NCBI RefSeq assembly: GCF_018424685.1
Contig: NZ_QTKX01000001.1
Location: 1,736,001 to 1,800,000, forward strand
DNA from: Mesobacillus boroniphilus
Lineage (GTDB): Bacteria; Bacillota; Bacilli; Bacillales; Cytobacillaceae
Direction: 5' to 3'
Length of the DNA stretch: 64,000 nucleotides
Made by a program: the position numbers and the translations under genes. Numbering within the stretch: position 1 is the stretch's first letter; each line of letters opens with the position of its first letter. The notes under the pieces were generated by a model. That model saw only the letters and a list, made by a program, of their open reading frames with translations. It ran no database searches and was not told the origin of the DNA. Shown one piece after another: positions 16,822 to 25,895 of the stretch.

Positions 16822-17688
16822 TCACTGCCCAAAATTTGGCGATTTTGCCAAATCTTTTACCCAAACATTCATGTTTTCAATTTTATCATAGATATACACA
16901 TTGTTCACCAACCTGCCTCGGTAAGCATAACCAAGTTGATACAGGGCTGCGTTCATCCCAAATGATAAAGCCCTGGCTATGGAGTAAGAACAATATATGC
17001 CATTTTCAATTAGCTCATCCTCAAGGCGGGCCAGGAGCACCTTCATCAGTCCGTGCTTTCTATGCTCTTTTAATGTTGCGCAATCAGTCATCTCTGCATT
17101 TTTATAAAAAGAGTCCACCTCTGCTGATGCTGCGCTTACAACCTGACCATCATGGACAAATCCGTAATATAAGGTTCCTTCTTTCATTGTTTTGACGATA
17201 TACTCAGGGTCATTCAAAGGTGTGGGATAAATTTGGAAGACCGCTTTGTATAAATCAGATAAGCCTTTAGCATCTGCTTCGTCCATTTTTTTCAAAACAT
17301 AATCATTTGGAGGGGTGATGTTCTGTGCCGGTTCTGCCAGATGGTAAACACTTTTGATGATTCCGTCCTCTTGTAGCCAGTGCGGCGAAGTCCTCCTTTC
17401 GTCACTGTAAAACTTCGAAAAGAACATACAATCTGAACCCAGGAAGAATCCATCAATACTTGCCTCAAAACCGAAACCTCTTTCAAGCAGCTGAGTAAAA
17501 TGTTCTCTTCTTCCTTTGATAATCAATTTGTCAGCCTTTTCTTTTTCTACTAGCTCTTCAGCTACACCCAAAATATTTGATAAGCTGCCTAAATAGTCTT
17601 CAACTCTGACCCGCTTATTCTGTTTATCTATATAAACAGTCAGGTTATAATTCTTGTCAGATAAGATCATCGTTTTCCCTAAATGCAT
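16822..17688 (-). CDS. ablB: Beta-lysine N6-acetyltransferase AblB/YodP, 288 aa
   Basis: A GNAT-family C-terminal half (about 130-270) shows TDCATLKEHRKHGLMKVLLA, the acetyl-CoA binding motif, and the N-terminal half carries family-specific REHFTQLLERGF and GFFLGSDCMFF. With KamA it makes N6-acetyl-beta-lysine, an osmolyte in archaea and an intermediate of lysine breakdown in Bacillus. The ATG at 17688 has GGGGGAG 6 nt upstream; earlier ATG and TTG codons are close by. It lies between an aldehyde dehydrogenase gene and kamR. Confidence 0.92.
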   Translation of the reverse strand: MHLGKTMILSDKNYNLTVYIDKQNKRVRVEDYLGSLSNILGVAEELVEKEKADKLIIKGRREHFTQLLERGFGFEASIDGFFLGSDCMFFSKFYSDERRTSPHWLQEDGIIKSVYHLAEPAQNITPPNDYVLKKMDEADAKGLSDLYKAVFQIYPTPLNDPEYIVKTMKEGTLYYGFVHDGQVVSAASAEVDSFYKNAEMTDCATLKEHRKHGLMKVLLARLEDELIENGIYCSYSIARALSFGMNAALYQLGYAYRGRLVNNVYIYDKIENMNVWVKDLAKSPNFGQ

Positions 17689-17732
17689 CTTCATCTCCCC
17701 CAATTACCTATATTGAAAATTCCAATCGTATG

Positions 17733-17757
17733 AAAAGCCTGGCTTTAGGCCAGGCTG
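17733..17757 (-). terminator. Hairpin terminator between the aldehyde dehydrogenase gene and ablB
   Basis: GCCTGGC/GCCAGGC stem with a 5-nt loop followed by TTTTC on the minus strand. It may attenuate read-through into ablB-kamR rather than fully stop it. Confidence 0.65.
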
Positions 17758-17762
17758 ACGGT

Positions 17763-19184
17763 TCAATCTAGTTTGATTGATACAAGCTTCAGTTCGGTCA
17801 TTTCTTCTAAAGCGTATTTAATCCCTTCTCTGCCGGTCCCGCTCATTTTTACTCCGCCATATGGCATATGGTCTACCCGGAAGGTCGGAATTTCATTGAT
17901 CATCACTCCGCCTACATGGAGGGCTTTGGCAGCTTTGAAAGCTTTTTGAAGATCATTCGTATAGACACCTGCCTGCAACCCGAACTGTGAGTCATTGACC
18001 TGAGCAATTGCGTCATCAAATTCCCTGAAGGTGTTGATATGGACAACCGGTGCAAATACTTCCTCACAGGAAATTTTATCAGTGGGCTGCGCATTAAGAA
18101 GCACAGTTGGTTTCAAGATTTGTTTTTCACTTTCTCCGCCATATACAAGTTCCGCTCCATTTTCCACCGCGTCCTTAATCCAGGCCTTTGCCCTTGTCAC
18201 ATCATTCTCGCTGATCATTGCGGCAACATCGGTTTGTTCATCAAGAGGGTCTCCCACCTTCAGGCTGCCAGCTTCTTCAATGAACATAGAAACGAATTCA
18301 TCAGCGATCGTTTCGTGGACGAAAATCCTTTGTATAGAGATGCAAACCTGCCCCTGATTTGAAAAGGCTCCAGTAACGATTCTTGGCATTATCCTTTTAA
18401 GATCAGTTCCTTTATCGACAATCAACGCGGAGTTGGACCCGAGTTCAAGAGTTACTCTTTTAAGGCCTGCATTTTCGCGGATATACTTCCCGACCACAGG
18501 GCTGCCGGTAAAGGTGACCATTTTTACCCGGTCATCTGTAATCAGCACATCACCGACACTTTTACCGCTGCCAGTCACTACATTTAGAGCTCCAGCAGGC
18601 AGTCCTGCCTTATGGAAATAGGAAGCAATTTTATAGGCCGATAATGGGGTCTGACTGGCTGGCTTAAGGACTACCGTATTACCAGCTGCAATTGCCGGTC
18701 CGACCTTGTGGGCTACAAGGTTCATCGGAAAATTGAAAGGAGTTATCGCAGCAATAACACCTAGCGGCTCCCTCACAGTATAGGCAACTCTACCCTCGCC
18801 TCCAGGTGCAGCATCCATTGGGATCGTTTCGCCATATAGCCTTCTTGCCTCTTCTGATGCAAAAGTATAGGTCATGATCGTGCGGTCGACTTCACCAAGA
18901 GCCGCCTTCAATGGTTTGGATGATTCCTCCGCAATCAGCCTGGCACACTCAACCCTGTCTTCCTGGATTAATTCAGCCACTCTCCGAAGGATATCAGAAC
19001 GCTTGTGAGCTTCCATCTCTGACATCTCCGTTATAGTTCCAGCAGCTGAATCGATTGCTTTTATTACATCTTCCTTGCTTGCCTCTGCTACATCGGCAAT
19101 TTTTTCTCCATTAAAAGGATTTGAAAGCTGACGGTATTTTTCCGTTTTCACATTCTCTCCGTTAATCCATAAATTCTGTTTCAT
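17763..19184 (-). CDS. NAD(P)-dependent aldehyde dehydrogenase, 473 aa
   Basis: Standard ALDH fold with ITPFNFPMNLVAHK, cofactor loop FTGSPVVG, the general-base glutamate in LELGSN and the catalytic cysteine in GQVCISIQR (about 280). The closest types I recall are the lactaldehyde or non-phosphorylating glyceraldehyde-3-phosphate dehydrogenase-like branch. It sits 12 nt after the gabT-like gene, so oxidation of succinic semialdehyde made by that transaminase is the simplest reading. Substrate is inference from context. Confidence 0.88.
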   Translation of the reverse strand: MKQNLWINGENVKTEKYRQLSNPFNGEKIADVAEASKEDVIKAIDSAAGTITEMSEMEAHKRSDILRRVAELIQEDRVECARLIAEESSKPLKAALGEVDRTIMTYTFASEEARRLYGETIPMDAAPGGEGRVAYTVREPLGVIAAITPFNFPMNLVAHKVGPAIAAGNTVVLKPASQTPLSAYKIASYFHKAGLPAGALNVVTGSGKSVGDVLITDDRVKMVTFTGSPVVGKYIRENAGLKRVTLELGSNSALIVDKGTDLKRIMPRIVTGAFSNQGQVCISIQRIFVHETIADEFVSMFIEEAGSLKVGDPLDEQTDVAAMISENDVTRAKAWIKDAVENGAELVYGGESEKQILKPTVLLNAQPTDKISCEEVFAPVVHINTFREFDDAIAQVNDSQFGLQAGVYTNDLQKAFKAAKALHVGGVMINEIPTFRVDHMPYGGVKMSGTGREGIKYALEEMTELKLVSIKLD

Positions 19185-19196
19185 AGGTTCCCCCTC

Positions 19197-20525
19197 CTAC
19201 CGCTGGCAGCATTCCGTAATGACTGATTCAAGCACATCGAACCCTTCCTCAATTTGATCATCTGTTATGACAAGTGGAGCTAAAAGCCTGATTACATTTC
19301 CATAAAGACCTGCGCTCATTAAAATCAATCCCTGTTGATGTGCTTTTGCAAGTATTTCCCGAACGATCTGTCCGTTTGGTTGATCATTCTCACCGAAAAA
19401 TTCGATTGCACACATCGCTCCTAATGAACGGATATCACCAATCTCAGGGAAACGGTCTGTCAGCTTGCCGAACCTTTCTTGAAATTTCTCTCCGAAGAAA
19501 TTTGCCCTTTCAAGAAGTCTTTCCTCTTCTATCATTTTAACGACTTTTAGTGCTGCTACACAACCGAGAGGACTTCCGCCAAAGGTTCCGCCAATTTCCC
19601 CAATTCCTGCAGAGTCCATAATTTCAGCCCTTCCAGTGACCGCACTGATTGGCAGCCCTGCAGCAATCGATTTTGACATGGTCATTAAATCAGGGACAAC
19701 ACCGTAATGCTCCATCCCAAACAACTTTCCTGTCCGGCCAAAACCGGTTTGGATTTCATCTGCAATAAAAAGAATTCCATACTGCTCACAGATTCTCTTC
19801 ACGCCTTGAACAAAGGATTTGGATGGAATATTAAAACCGCCCTCACCCTGGATCGGTTCCATTATGACCGCTGCAATTTCCGTCCCTGGAACCTCGCTGA
19901 GGAAAAAAGTCTCAAATTTTTTCAGCATATATGCATCCAATTCATCAGGTGCCATGCCTTTTTCCTGGGAATACACCGGATATGGCCATTTATATGTTTC
20001 GGGAGCGAATGGCCCGAACTGGAATTTGTATGGTTTCACCTTGCTAGTCAGTGACATTGCCATATAGGTCCTTCCATGAAAGCCACGTTCAAACGAAATG
20101 ATTCCTTTCCGACCTGAATATTTCCTGGCTATTTTTATTGCGTTTTCTACCGCTTCAGCTCCGCTGCTCAGAAAGAAGGTTTTTTTATGATGATCACCTG
20201 GAGTGATTCTATTGAGCAATTCCGACAGTTCTACGTAAGGTTCGTACATCATCACATGGAAACAAGGGTGAAGATAGCGGTCAATCTGCTCATGAAGTGC
20301 ACTTACAACTTCTGGTGGACAGTGGCCAACATTCAGAGTGCCGATTGCACCCGCAAAATCAATGAATGTATTTCCATCGACATCCGTCAATAATGCACCT
20401 TCACCTTTTTCCGCAAACGACTTGATCGTGTTGAACGGTCCAACAGGGATATTTCTTTCTTTTCTTTCCAACAATTTCAGGGCTTTAGGACCAGGTATGG
20501 ACGTCCTTATCTTGATATCTCCCAT
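19197..20525 (-). CDS. gabT: 4-aminobutyrate aminotransferase-like enzyme (GabT family), 442 aa
   Basis: A class III PLP transaminase: SSGAEAVENAIKIAR, the cofactor-contacting FHGRT, DEIQTGFGRTGK and the Schiff-base lysine in MSKSIAAGLP (about 290). GabT enzymes move the amino group of 4-aminobutyrate to 2-oxoglutarate, giving succinic semialdehyde. It is the first gene after a 190-nt gap and is paired with an aldehyde dehydrogenase. In this island it would accept the 4-aminobutyrate expected from lysine breakdown. A related omega-amino acid substrate such as 5-aminovalerate is possible. Confidence 0.88.
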   Translation of the reverse strand: MGDIKIRTSIPGPKALKLLERKERNIPVGPFNTIKSFAEKGEGALLTDVDGNTFIDFAGAIGTLNVGHCPPEVVSALHEQIDRYLHPCFHVMMYEPYVELSELLNRITPGDHHKKTFFLSSGAEAVENAIKIARKYSGRKGIISFERGFHGRTYMAMSLTSKVKPYKFQFGPFAPETYKWPYPVYSQEKGMAPDELDAYMLKKFETFFLSEVPGTEIAAVIMEPIQGEGGFNIPSKSFVQGVKRICEQYGILFIADEIQTGFGRTGKLFGMEHYGVVPDLMTMSKSIAAGLPISAVTGRAEIMDSAGIGEIGGTFGGSPLGCVAALKVVKMIEEERLLERANFFGEKFQERFGKLTDRFPEIGDIRSLGAMCAIEFFGENDQPNGQIVREILAKAHQQGLILMSAGLYGNVIRLLAPLVITDDQIEEGFDVLESVITECCQR

Positions 20526-20719
20526 TTGTAGACTCCCCCCATCTTGAATCCCGGCTGTTATCGCGTTGGATATTCCTTTTCGGACAATGTTCAGGTCCGT
20601 ATTCTCATTAGCCCACGTGGCTCTATTCGACGAGACTTCTAAAATAGAAATGGATTAATACTCGCTGGAAACCAGAAGCCGTTTTTTTCGTTAAAGCAAC
20701 AATGTCTGCGATTAGAGCC

Positions 20720-21988
20720 TTATTCACTGATTTCACACCACTTTAACAGTGCCAGCGCTATGATTTCAGCCGCTTCAAAAACATCTTCAAGCTTGATATA
20801 TTCATTTGCCTGATGTGCCGTTTCCGTAACCCCTGGTCCAAAAACCACTACAGGCACTCCGCCGACCTTGGAAAGGATTCCGCCGTCAGTAGCCCATGGG
20901 GACGCTTCGATTAATGGTGACTGTTCCTTAACGCCCCTAAAGCTTTCGGAAAGAACATGAATCAGTTCATGCTCAGGGTCCAGGTCGCCTGGCAGCCAGC
21001 TTGCACCAAACCATTCAAGTTCAGGCATGTTTTCTTTTAACCAAGGATCTTCGTTGCAGACATCGACAATGGCTTCATACATTTCAACCTTTGCCTCTTC
21101 TTGTGTTTCATTTGGTGCAACCCCCATCCTGCCCTCAATAATCGCTAAATCCGGTACAGATGATGGCCAGTCTCCAGAATGGATTTTTCCGATATTGATA
21201 GGAATTGGAATGGGTATGCTTTCAAAAAACGGGTCTGTGATTCTTCCATTTCTCTGAGTCTCCAAGCTTCTCAATCTATCAATCACCAGCATCGCTTTTT
21301 CAATCGCATTGACACCTTCATACCTTGTACCGCCATGCGCCCCTTTTCCTTTCACAGAAATCCTGAACCACATCGACCCCTGCTGTTTTGGAAACAGCTT
21401 CATATTAGTCGGTTCAGGGATGATTGCAGCATCTGCTTTATACCCACGCAAGACTGTGGCAAGTGTTCCCGCGCCACCGCTTTCTTCTTCAATCACACTT
21501 TGAAAAATCACATCGCCCTTTAATTTAATCTCTGAATTTCTTATTGCCTCTATCGCCATAAGCAATGAAGTTGTACCACCCTTCATATCTGTCGAACCTC
21601 GGCCAAACAGCTTGCCGCATTCGATATGTCCGCTGAATGGGTCCCTATCCCAATCTTTTGGATCGCCTGCAGGGACAACATCGATATGTCCATTTAGGAT
21701 CATCGACTTGCCTCCACCAGTCCCCCTCATGATTCCTACAGCATTTGGATTTCCATTGAAGTCTTTCCGATCAGAACAAAAGGACGGATGAACAGTCAGA
21801 CCGTTATCCCCGATTTCCCAAATATCCATTTCTAGTCCCAGCTCGCGGCATTTTTCTATGATGACCGCCTGCGCTCCACTTTCATTCCCTCTTGTACTTG
21901 GTTCCTGGACCAATTTTTGCAAAAGCCGTGTCCCTCTTATTCTGCTTTCTTTAATGTAATTCCTCACCTTTTGCTCAGCAGATTGCAT
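20720..21988 (-). CDS. yodQ: M20-family amidohydrolase YodQ, 422 aa
   Basis: Metal-ligand motifs of the ArgE/DapE group are clear: NGHIDVVPAGD (His/Asp), GRGSTDMKGG (bridging Asp) and VIEEESGGAG (Glu), with the dimerisation domain between. It probably removes an acetyl group from an N-acetylated intermediate of the beta-lysine route. The ATG at 21988 follows AAGGGGC; the longer reading from 22087 would overlap yodR. It lies 13 nt from yodR in one operon. Confidence 0.9.
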   Translation of the reverse strand: MQSAEQKVRNYIKESRIRGTRLLQKLVQEPSTRGNESGAQAVIIEKCRELGLEMDIWEIGDNGLTVHPSFCSDRKDFNGNPNAVGIMRGTGGGKSMILNGHIDVVPAGDPKDWDRDPFSGHIECGKLFGRGSTDMKGGTTSLLMAIEAIRNSEIKLKGDVIFQSVIEEESGGAGTLATVLRGYKADAAIIPEPTNMKLFPKQQGSMWFRISVKGKGAHGGTRYEGVNAIEKAMLVIDRLRSLETQRNGRITDPFFESIPIPIPINIGKIHSGDWPSSVPDLAIIEGRMGVAPNETQEEAKVEMYEAIVDVCNEDPWLKENMPELEWFGASWLPGDLDPEHELIHVLSESFRGVKEQSPLIEASPWATDGGILSKVGGVPVVVFGPGVTETAHQANEYIKLEDVFEAAEIIALALLKWCEISE

Positions 21989-22001
21989 GATATCAGCCCC
22001 T

Positions 22002-22667
22002 TTAATATTCAATAATCCGGAGATCCTCGACGATTGAAAAATCGCATGCGGTCTTAGCGGTAACTTCAGGAATTGTATGTGGTGCAAAAAGTTCAGAGAG
22101 AATTATAGAACCTTCAATTATTTTAAATACTGCGAGGTCGGTGATAATAATGTCGACACAGTTTTCGGCGGTCAAAGGCAATGTGCATGATTCGACTATT
22201 TTGGGTACACCATTTTTGTCTGTATGATTCATCAATACTGCTACTTTTCCTGCCTTTTGTGCTAGCTCCATCGCTCCGCCCATGCCCGGAACCTTCTTTC
22301 CGGGGACGATCCAATTTGCAAGGTCTCCATTTTGGCTAACCTGCAAGGATCCTAGAATAGTAAGGTCAACCCTCCCTCTCCGAATCATTCCGAACGCCAC
22401 AGAACTATCACAATAAGAGGAACCCTCCATGACTGTTACCGGGAAACCACCTGCGTTACACAGGTTTTCATCCTCAAAACCCTTTTCGGGCGACCTTCCC
22501 ATTCCAACAATTCCATTTTCAGCATGGAACATCACCATCGTTTTTTTTGCAAGGTGGTTTGGTACTAGAGAGGGAATCCCTATGCCTAGATTGACAACCA
22601 TGCCCGGAGAGATTTCTTCGGCGGCTCGTCTGGCCATTCTATTTCTGACATCTATTCCCATGCCCAT
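22002..22667 (-). CDS. yodR: CoA-transferase subunit B, YodR
   Basis: A family I CoA-transferase beta subunit: NLGIGIPSLVPNHL and the catalytic glutamate in HAENGIVGMG. It pairs with the alpha subunit YodS encoded just upstream, the two genes overlapping by about 16 nt. The pair moves CoA between short acyl groups; in this island it should act on keto acids derived from acetyl-beta-lysine. Start uncertain among ATGs at 22667 and 22661 and a TTG at 22673. Confidence 0.92.
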   Translation of the reverse strand: MGMGIDVRNRMARRAAEEISPGMVVNLGIGIPSLVPNHLAKKTMVMFHAENGIVGMGRSPEKGFEDENLCNAGGFPVTVMEGSSYCDSSVAFGMIRRGRVDLTILGSLQVSQNGDLANWIVPGKKVPGMGGAMELAQKAGKVAVLMNHTDKNGVPKIVESCTLPLTAENCVDIIITDLAVFKIIEGSIILSELFAPHTIPEVTAKTACDFSIVEDLRIIEY

Positions 22668-23344
22668 TTCCAATTCACCCCTCCAGAAGGAATTACCATA
22701 TCCACGAATACACCTGGCGTCACGATTTCTTCAGGATCCAGGCTTCCAAGAGGAACTATTTCCTCAGCTTCCGCTATCGTGAAATTTCCAGCCATCGCCA
22801 CGAGCGGATTTGTATTCCTGGCACTTTTATCGAAGACAAGGTTTCCATAAGGGTCTGCCTTTTTGGCATAAACAATCGAAACCTCTGCAGTCAATGCTGT
22901 TTCAATCAAATAATCTTTGCCGTTCAAGGTCATTCTTTTTTTGCCTTTTGCAACGAAGTCATGATCAACGCCTACATCTGTCAATATTGCGCCAAGACCC
23001 ATTCCACCTGCCCTGATCCGTTCCGTCAGAGTTCCCTGTGGCGAGAACTCAACCTCCAGTTCACCCTTTGTCATCAGTTCACCGGCTACTGGATTTGACC
23101 CAATATGGGAGGCGATCACTTTCTTCGCCTTGCCTCGGCTGACAATTTTCCCAATGCCGATTTCAGGGAAACCTGTATCATTTCCTATCAGCACAAGATC
23201 TTTTATTTCTTTTTCAAGAATGCCATCAATCAGGTCGGGAGGTGAACCGACTCCACCAAATCCGCCAAACATCAAAGTCATCCCATCATAAAAATGCTCC
23301 ATTGCCTGCTCAAGCGTCGCAATTTTCCCAAATGGATTTTCCAT
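22652..23344 (-). CDS. yodS: CoA-transferase subunit A, YodS, 230 aa
   Basis: Family I CoA-transferase alpha subunit with MFGGFGGVGSPPDLIDG near residue 25, the GNDTG stretch and FSPQGTLTERIRAGGMG. It forms the active enzyme with YodR. Its ATG directly abuts the yodT stop, so translation is coupled. As in B. subtilis the order is yodT-yodS-yodR-yodQ on the transcript. Confidence 0.93.
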   Translation of the reverse strand: MENPFGKIATLEQAMEHFYDGMTLMFGGFGGVGSPPDLIDGILEKEIKDLVLIGNDTGFPEIGIGKIVSRGKAKKVIASHIGSNPVAGELMTKGELEVEFSPQGTLTERIRAGGMGLGAILTDVGVDHDFVAKGKKRMTLNGKDYLIETALTAEVSIVYAKKADPYGNLVFDKSARNTNPLVAMAGNFTIAEAEEIVPLGSLDPEEIVTPGVFVDMVIPSGGVNWKWAWE

Positions 23345-24706
23345 CTACTTTTCAACTCCATTTTCATAAGGAAATCCCAGTATTCTATACACTTCAATGA
23401 ATGTTGCTTTCAGTAAGGTGATTAACTCGTCAATCTCACGTTTTGTGATGGTCAGCGGCGGTGCGATTATCACTGCATCTCCTGACACACCATCCAGGCC
23501 AGCGCCTGCAGGATACAACAATATCCCATGATCCCTGCCCGATTTTACAACTAACTCTGTTAACTTCATGCTTCGTTCGAACGGGATTTTTGCGCCTGGC
23601 AGCTTGACAAATTCAAGACCAAGCAGCAAGCCTTTGCCCCTGACATCTCCTATAAAATCAAACTGATTTTTTAACTTAACAAGTTTATTTTTCAGGTAAA
23701 CTGACTTTGATTCCACATCACTTAAAACTTTATTGTTCTCAAGGTATTCCAATACCGCCAGCGCAGTGGCGCATGATTGTGGATTTGCGCTAAGTGTATG
23801 GCCGCTCATTATCGATTTAGAGCCATTCAGAATTGGCTCCATGACGTGATCACTGACGACCGTCGCTGCGATTGGGGCATATCCTGCGCCCATTCCCTTA
23901 CCGAGTGCGACAATATCGGGAATGACGTTCCAGTGTTCCGATGCCAGCATCGGCCCTGTTCTGCCAAAGCCTGTCATCACTTCATCCGCAATGAATAATA
24001 TATTGTTTTCGTCACAAATCTTTTTAATTGTTTCATAGTAACCTTTCGGGGGAGAGATTGCCCCTCCAGCAGCGCCAATCACCGGTTCTGCAATAAACCC
24101 GGCAATATGGTCGGAACCAATCCGTTTTATCGCTCCTTCAAGCTCCATCGCACATAAATAACCGCATTCAGGTGCTGAGCTTTGATATGGACAGCGATAG
24201 CAATATGGAGGTGAAATCGACGGAAATTCCTCAAGCAATGGGACAAATCTTGCTCTTCTTCCTGGATGTCCTGACATTGAAAGAGCACCAAGAGTGATCC
24301 CATGATAGCTAATCCATCTAGATAAAATTTTTGTTTTAGACTTAATTCCTTTCTCCTGCCAGTACTGGATCGCTATTTTCAGCGCCGTTTCTGTTGCCTC
24401 TGAACCACTATTTACAAAGAAACTCCAATTTAGATCCCCCGGCAAAGCTTCAGCAAGTTTTTCTGCCAGCTTTTCAGCTGCCTCACTGGTGAATTGAGAG
24501 CGGTAGACAAAAGACACCCGTTTGGACTGTTCATGCATTGCCAATATAATTTCCGGAACTCCGTGTCCAATATTTGCCGTAACAGCCCCGGATGCAGCAT
24601 CAAGGTATTTCTTCCCATCTTTATCAAAAAGAAAGATACCTTTTCCATAGTCAATCTCTGGATAGCTCTCATCCAGGGCAGGTTTGATCAAGTAGGACGG
24701 CTTCAT
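23345..24706 (-). CDS. yodT: Class III aminotransferase YodT, 453 aa
   Basis: A PLP-dependent transaminase with VNSGSEATETALKIA, the SYHGITLGALSMSG contact, ADEVMTGFGRTG and the Schiff-base lysine in LGKGMGAGYAPIAA (about 278). A cysteine-rich insert, CYRCPYQSSAPECGYLC (about 168-184), is notable and could bind a metal; I believe it is a feature of this subfamily. It would deaminate (acetyl-)beta-lysine to the 3-keto acid. GGAGTGAAGTT precedes the start. First gene of the yodTSRQ operon. Confidence 0.92.
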   Translation of the reverse strand: MKPSYLIKPALDESYPEIDYGKGIFLFDKDGKKYLDAASGAVTANIGHGVPEIILAMHEQSKRVSFVYRSQFTSEAAEKLAEKLAEALPGDLNWSFFVNSGSEATETALKIAIQYWQEKGIKSKTKILSRWISYHGITLGALSMSGHPGRRARFVPLLEEFPSISPPYCYRCPYQSSAPECGYLCAMELEGAIKRIGSDHIAGFIAEPVIGAAGGAISPPKGYYETIKKICDENNILFIADEVMTGFGRTGPMLASEHWNVIPDIVALGKGMGAGYAPIAATVVSDHVMEPILNGSKSIMSGHTLSANPQSCATALAVLEYLENNKVLSDVESKSVYLKNKLVKLKNQFDFIGDVRGKGLLLGLEFVKLPGAKIPFERSMKLTELVVKSGRDHGILLYPAGAGLDGVSGDAVIIAPPLTITKREIDELITLLKATFIEVYRILGFPYENGVEK

Positions 24707-24752
24707 AACTTCACTCCATTCACCGCAATTAAATTAAATGGACATTCTGTAA

Positions 24753-24779
24753 ATTGTATGAAGTGAAAAGGGGAATCTT
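24753..24779 (-). promoter_or_regulatory. Candidate SigE promoter of yodTSRQ
   Basis: CATACAAT on the minus strand (24753-24760) equals the SigE -10 consensus; a weaker AAGATT-like -35 lies about 13 nt upstream. In B. subtilis the yod lysine genes belong to the mother-cell SigE regulon. No sigma-54 motif is present here, unlike in front of kamA. Confidence 0.45.
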
Positions 24780-24870
24780 TCTTGAAGATGTAAAAAATAA
24801 GTGGTATTAGCCTGGGATTTTTACTAAGGGGAGGACGGAAATATTTCCGAAAATGAGGACTAGTTACTTT

Positions 24871-25740
24871 GGACAAATTCTGCTCTTCCGTTGGCTATTC
24901 TATCCGAACCCGGGGTTTCTTCGGACAAAACCTTCTCTTCCACCAGCTGTTTTGTCTGAACCTGGATTAAATTAAGACAGGTTTGGGTGCATCTGGCTAA
25001 AGCTGTCAAGAAAGTGGTGGTATTATGACAGGTTCAGGCGCATCGAGCCAAAAGTTGTCAAGAAAGTGGAGCAATTAAGACAGGTTCAGGGGCATCTGGC
25101 CAAAAGTTGTCAAGAATACAGAGGATTTATGACAGGTTCAGGGGCATCGGGCCAAAACTGTCAAGAAAGTGGAGCAATTAAGACAGGTTCAGGGGCATCG
25201 GGCCAAAAGTTGTCAAGAATACAGAGGATTTATGACAGGTTCAGGGGCATCGGGCCAAAAGCTGTCAAGAAAGTGGAGCAATTAAGACAGGTTCAGGGGC
25301 ATCGGGCCAAAAGTTGTCAAGAATACAGAGGATTTATGACAGGTTCAGGGGCATCGGGCCAAAAGCTGTCTAGAAAGTGGAGCCATTATGACAGGTTCAG
25401 GGGCATCGAGCCAAAAGTTGTCAAGAAAGTGGTGGTATTATGACAGGTTCGGGGGCATCGGGCCAAAAGCTGTCAAGAAAGTGGCGGTATTATGACAGGT
25501 TCGGGTACATCGAGCCAAAAGCTGTCAAGAATACAGTGGATTTATGACAGGCTCGGGTGCATCAGGCCAAAAGCTGTCAAGAAAGTGGTGGTATTATGAC
25601 AGCTTCGGGTACATCGAGCCAAAAGCTGTCAAGAATACAGTGGATTTATGACAGGTTCGGTTGCATCAGACCAAAAGCTGTCAAGAAAGTGGTGGTATTA
25701 TGACAGGTTCGGGGGCATCGAGCCAAAAGTTGTCAAAAAA
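24871..25740. repeat. Large 52-bp tandem repeat array, about 17 units
   Basis: Two diverged units start at 24871 and 24923. Fifteen well-kept units then start at 24976, 25027, 25079, 25131, 25182, 25234, 25286, 25338, 25390, 25442, 25494, 25546, 25598, 25650 and 25702. Units begin GACAGGTTCAGGGGCATCGG, then GCCAAAAGCTGTCAAG, with GACAG/CTGTC as an inverted pair. The last 15 nt alternate between AAAGTGGAGCAATTA and ATACAGAGGATTTAT types in part of the array, giving a 104-bp higher-order repeat. The remaining gap 24761-24870 and 25741-25850 is AT-rich or decayed repeat. No gene is supported in 24707-25895. Confidence 0.95.
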
Positions 25741-25854
25741 GAACTTGGGACTACTTCTAGACGATACCTGCCCTTTCAACAGCCTCTTATCTGAACCTGC
25801 ATCCAGCCCTCCCCTCCTTATATTCCTGATAGTTTATCAGCAATTTCCAGGCAG

Positions 25855-25879
25855 AAAAAGACACCTGTAAAAGGTGTCC
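25855..25879 (-). terminator. Terminator after the LD-carboxypeptidase gene
   Basis: GACACCT/AGGTGTC hairpin with a 5-nt loop and TTTTTC on the minus strand. Confidence 0.85.
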
Positions 25880-25895
25880 TGAAAAGTGTAAAATC

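Noticed and set aside
16776..16832. Longer N-terminus of KamR (extra 19 residues)
   Set aside because: It would overlap the end of ablB and lacks a ribosome binding site, whereas the ATG at 16775 has one.
24707..24870. Sigma-54 promoter for yodTSRQ
   Set aside because: No TGGCAC-N5-TTGC pattern on the minus strand; only a SigE-like -10 is present.
25066..25443. 125-aa open frame inside the 52-bp array (and a shorter one at 25661-25870)
   Set aside because: It arises only because three 52-bp units make 156 nt without stops. No ribosome binding site, frame shifts with unit slips, and low-complexity repeats; treated as non-coding.
24976..25737. CRISPR-like periodic array
   Set aside because: The whole 52-bp unit is conserved; there are no unique spacers between short repeats, and no cas genes.
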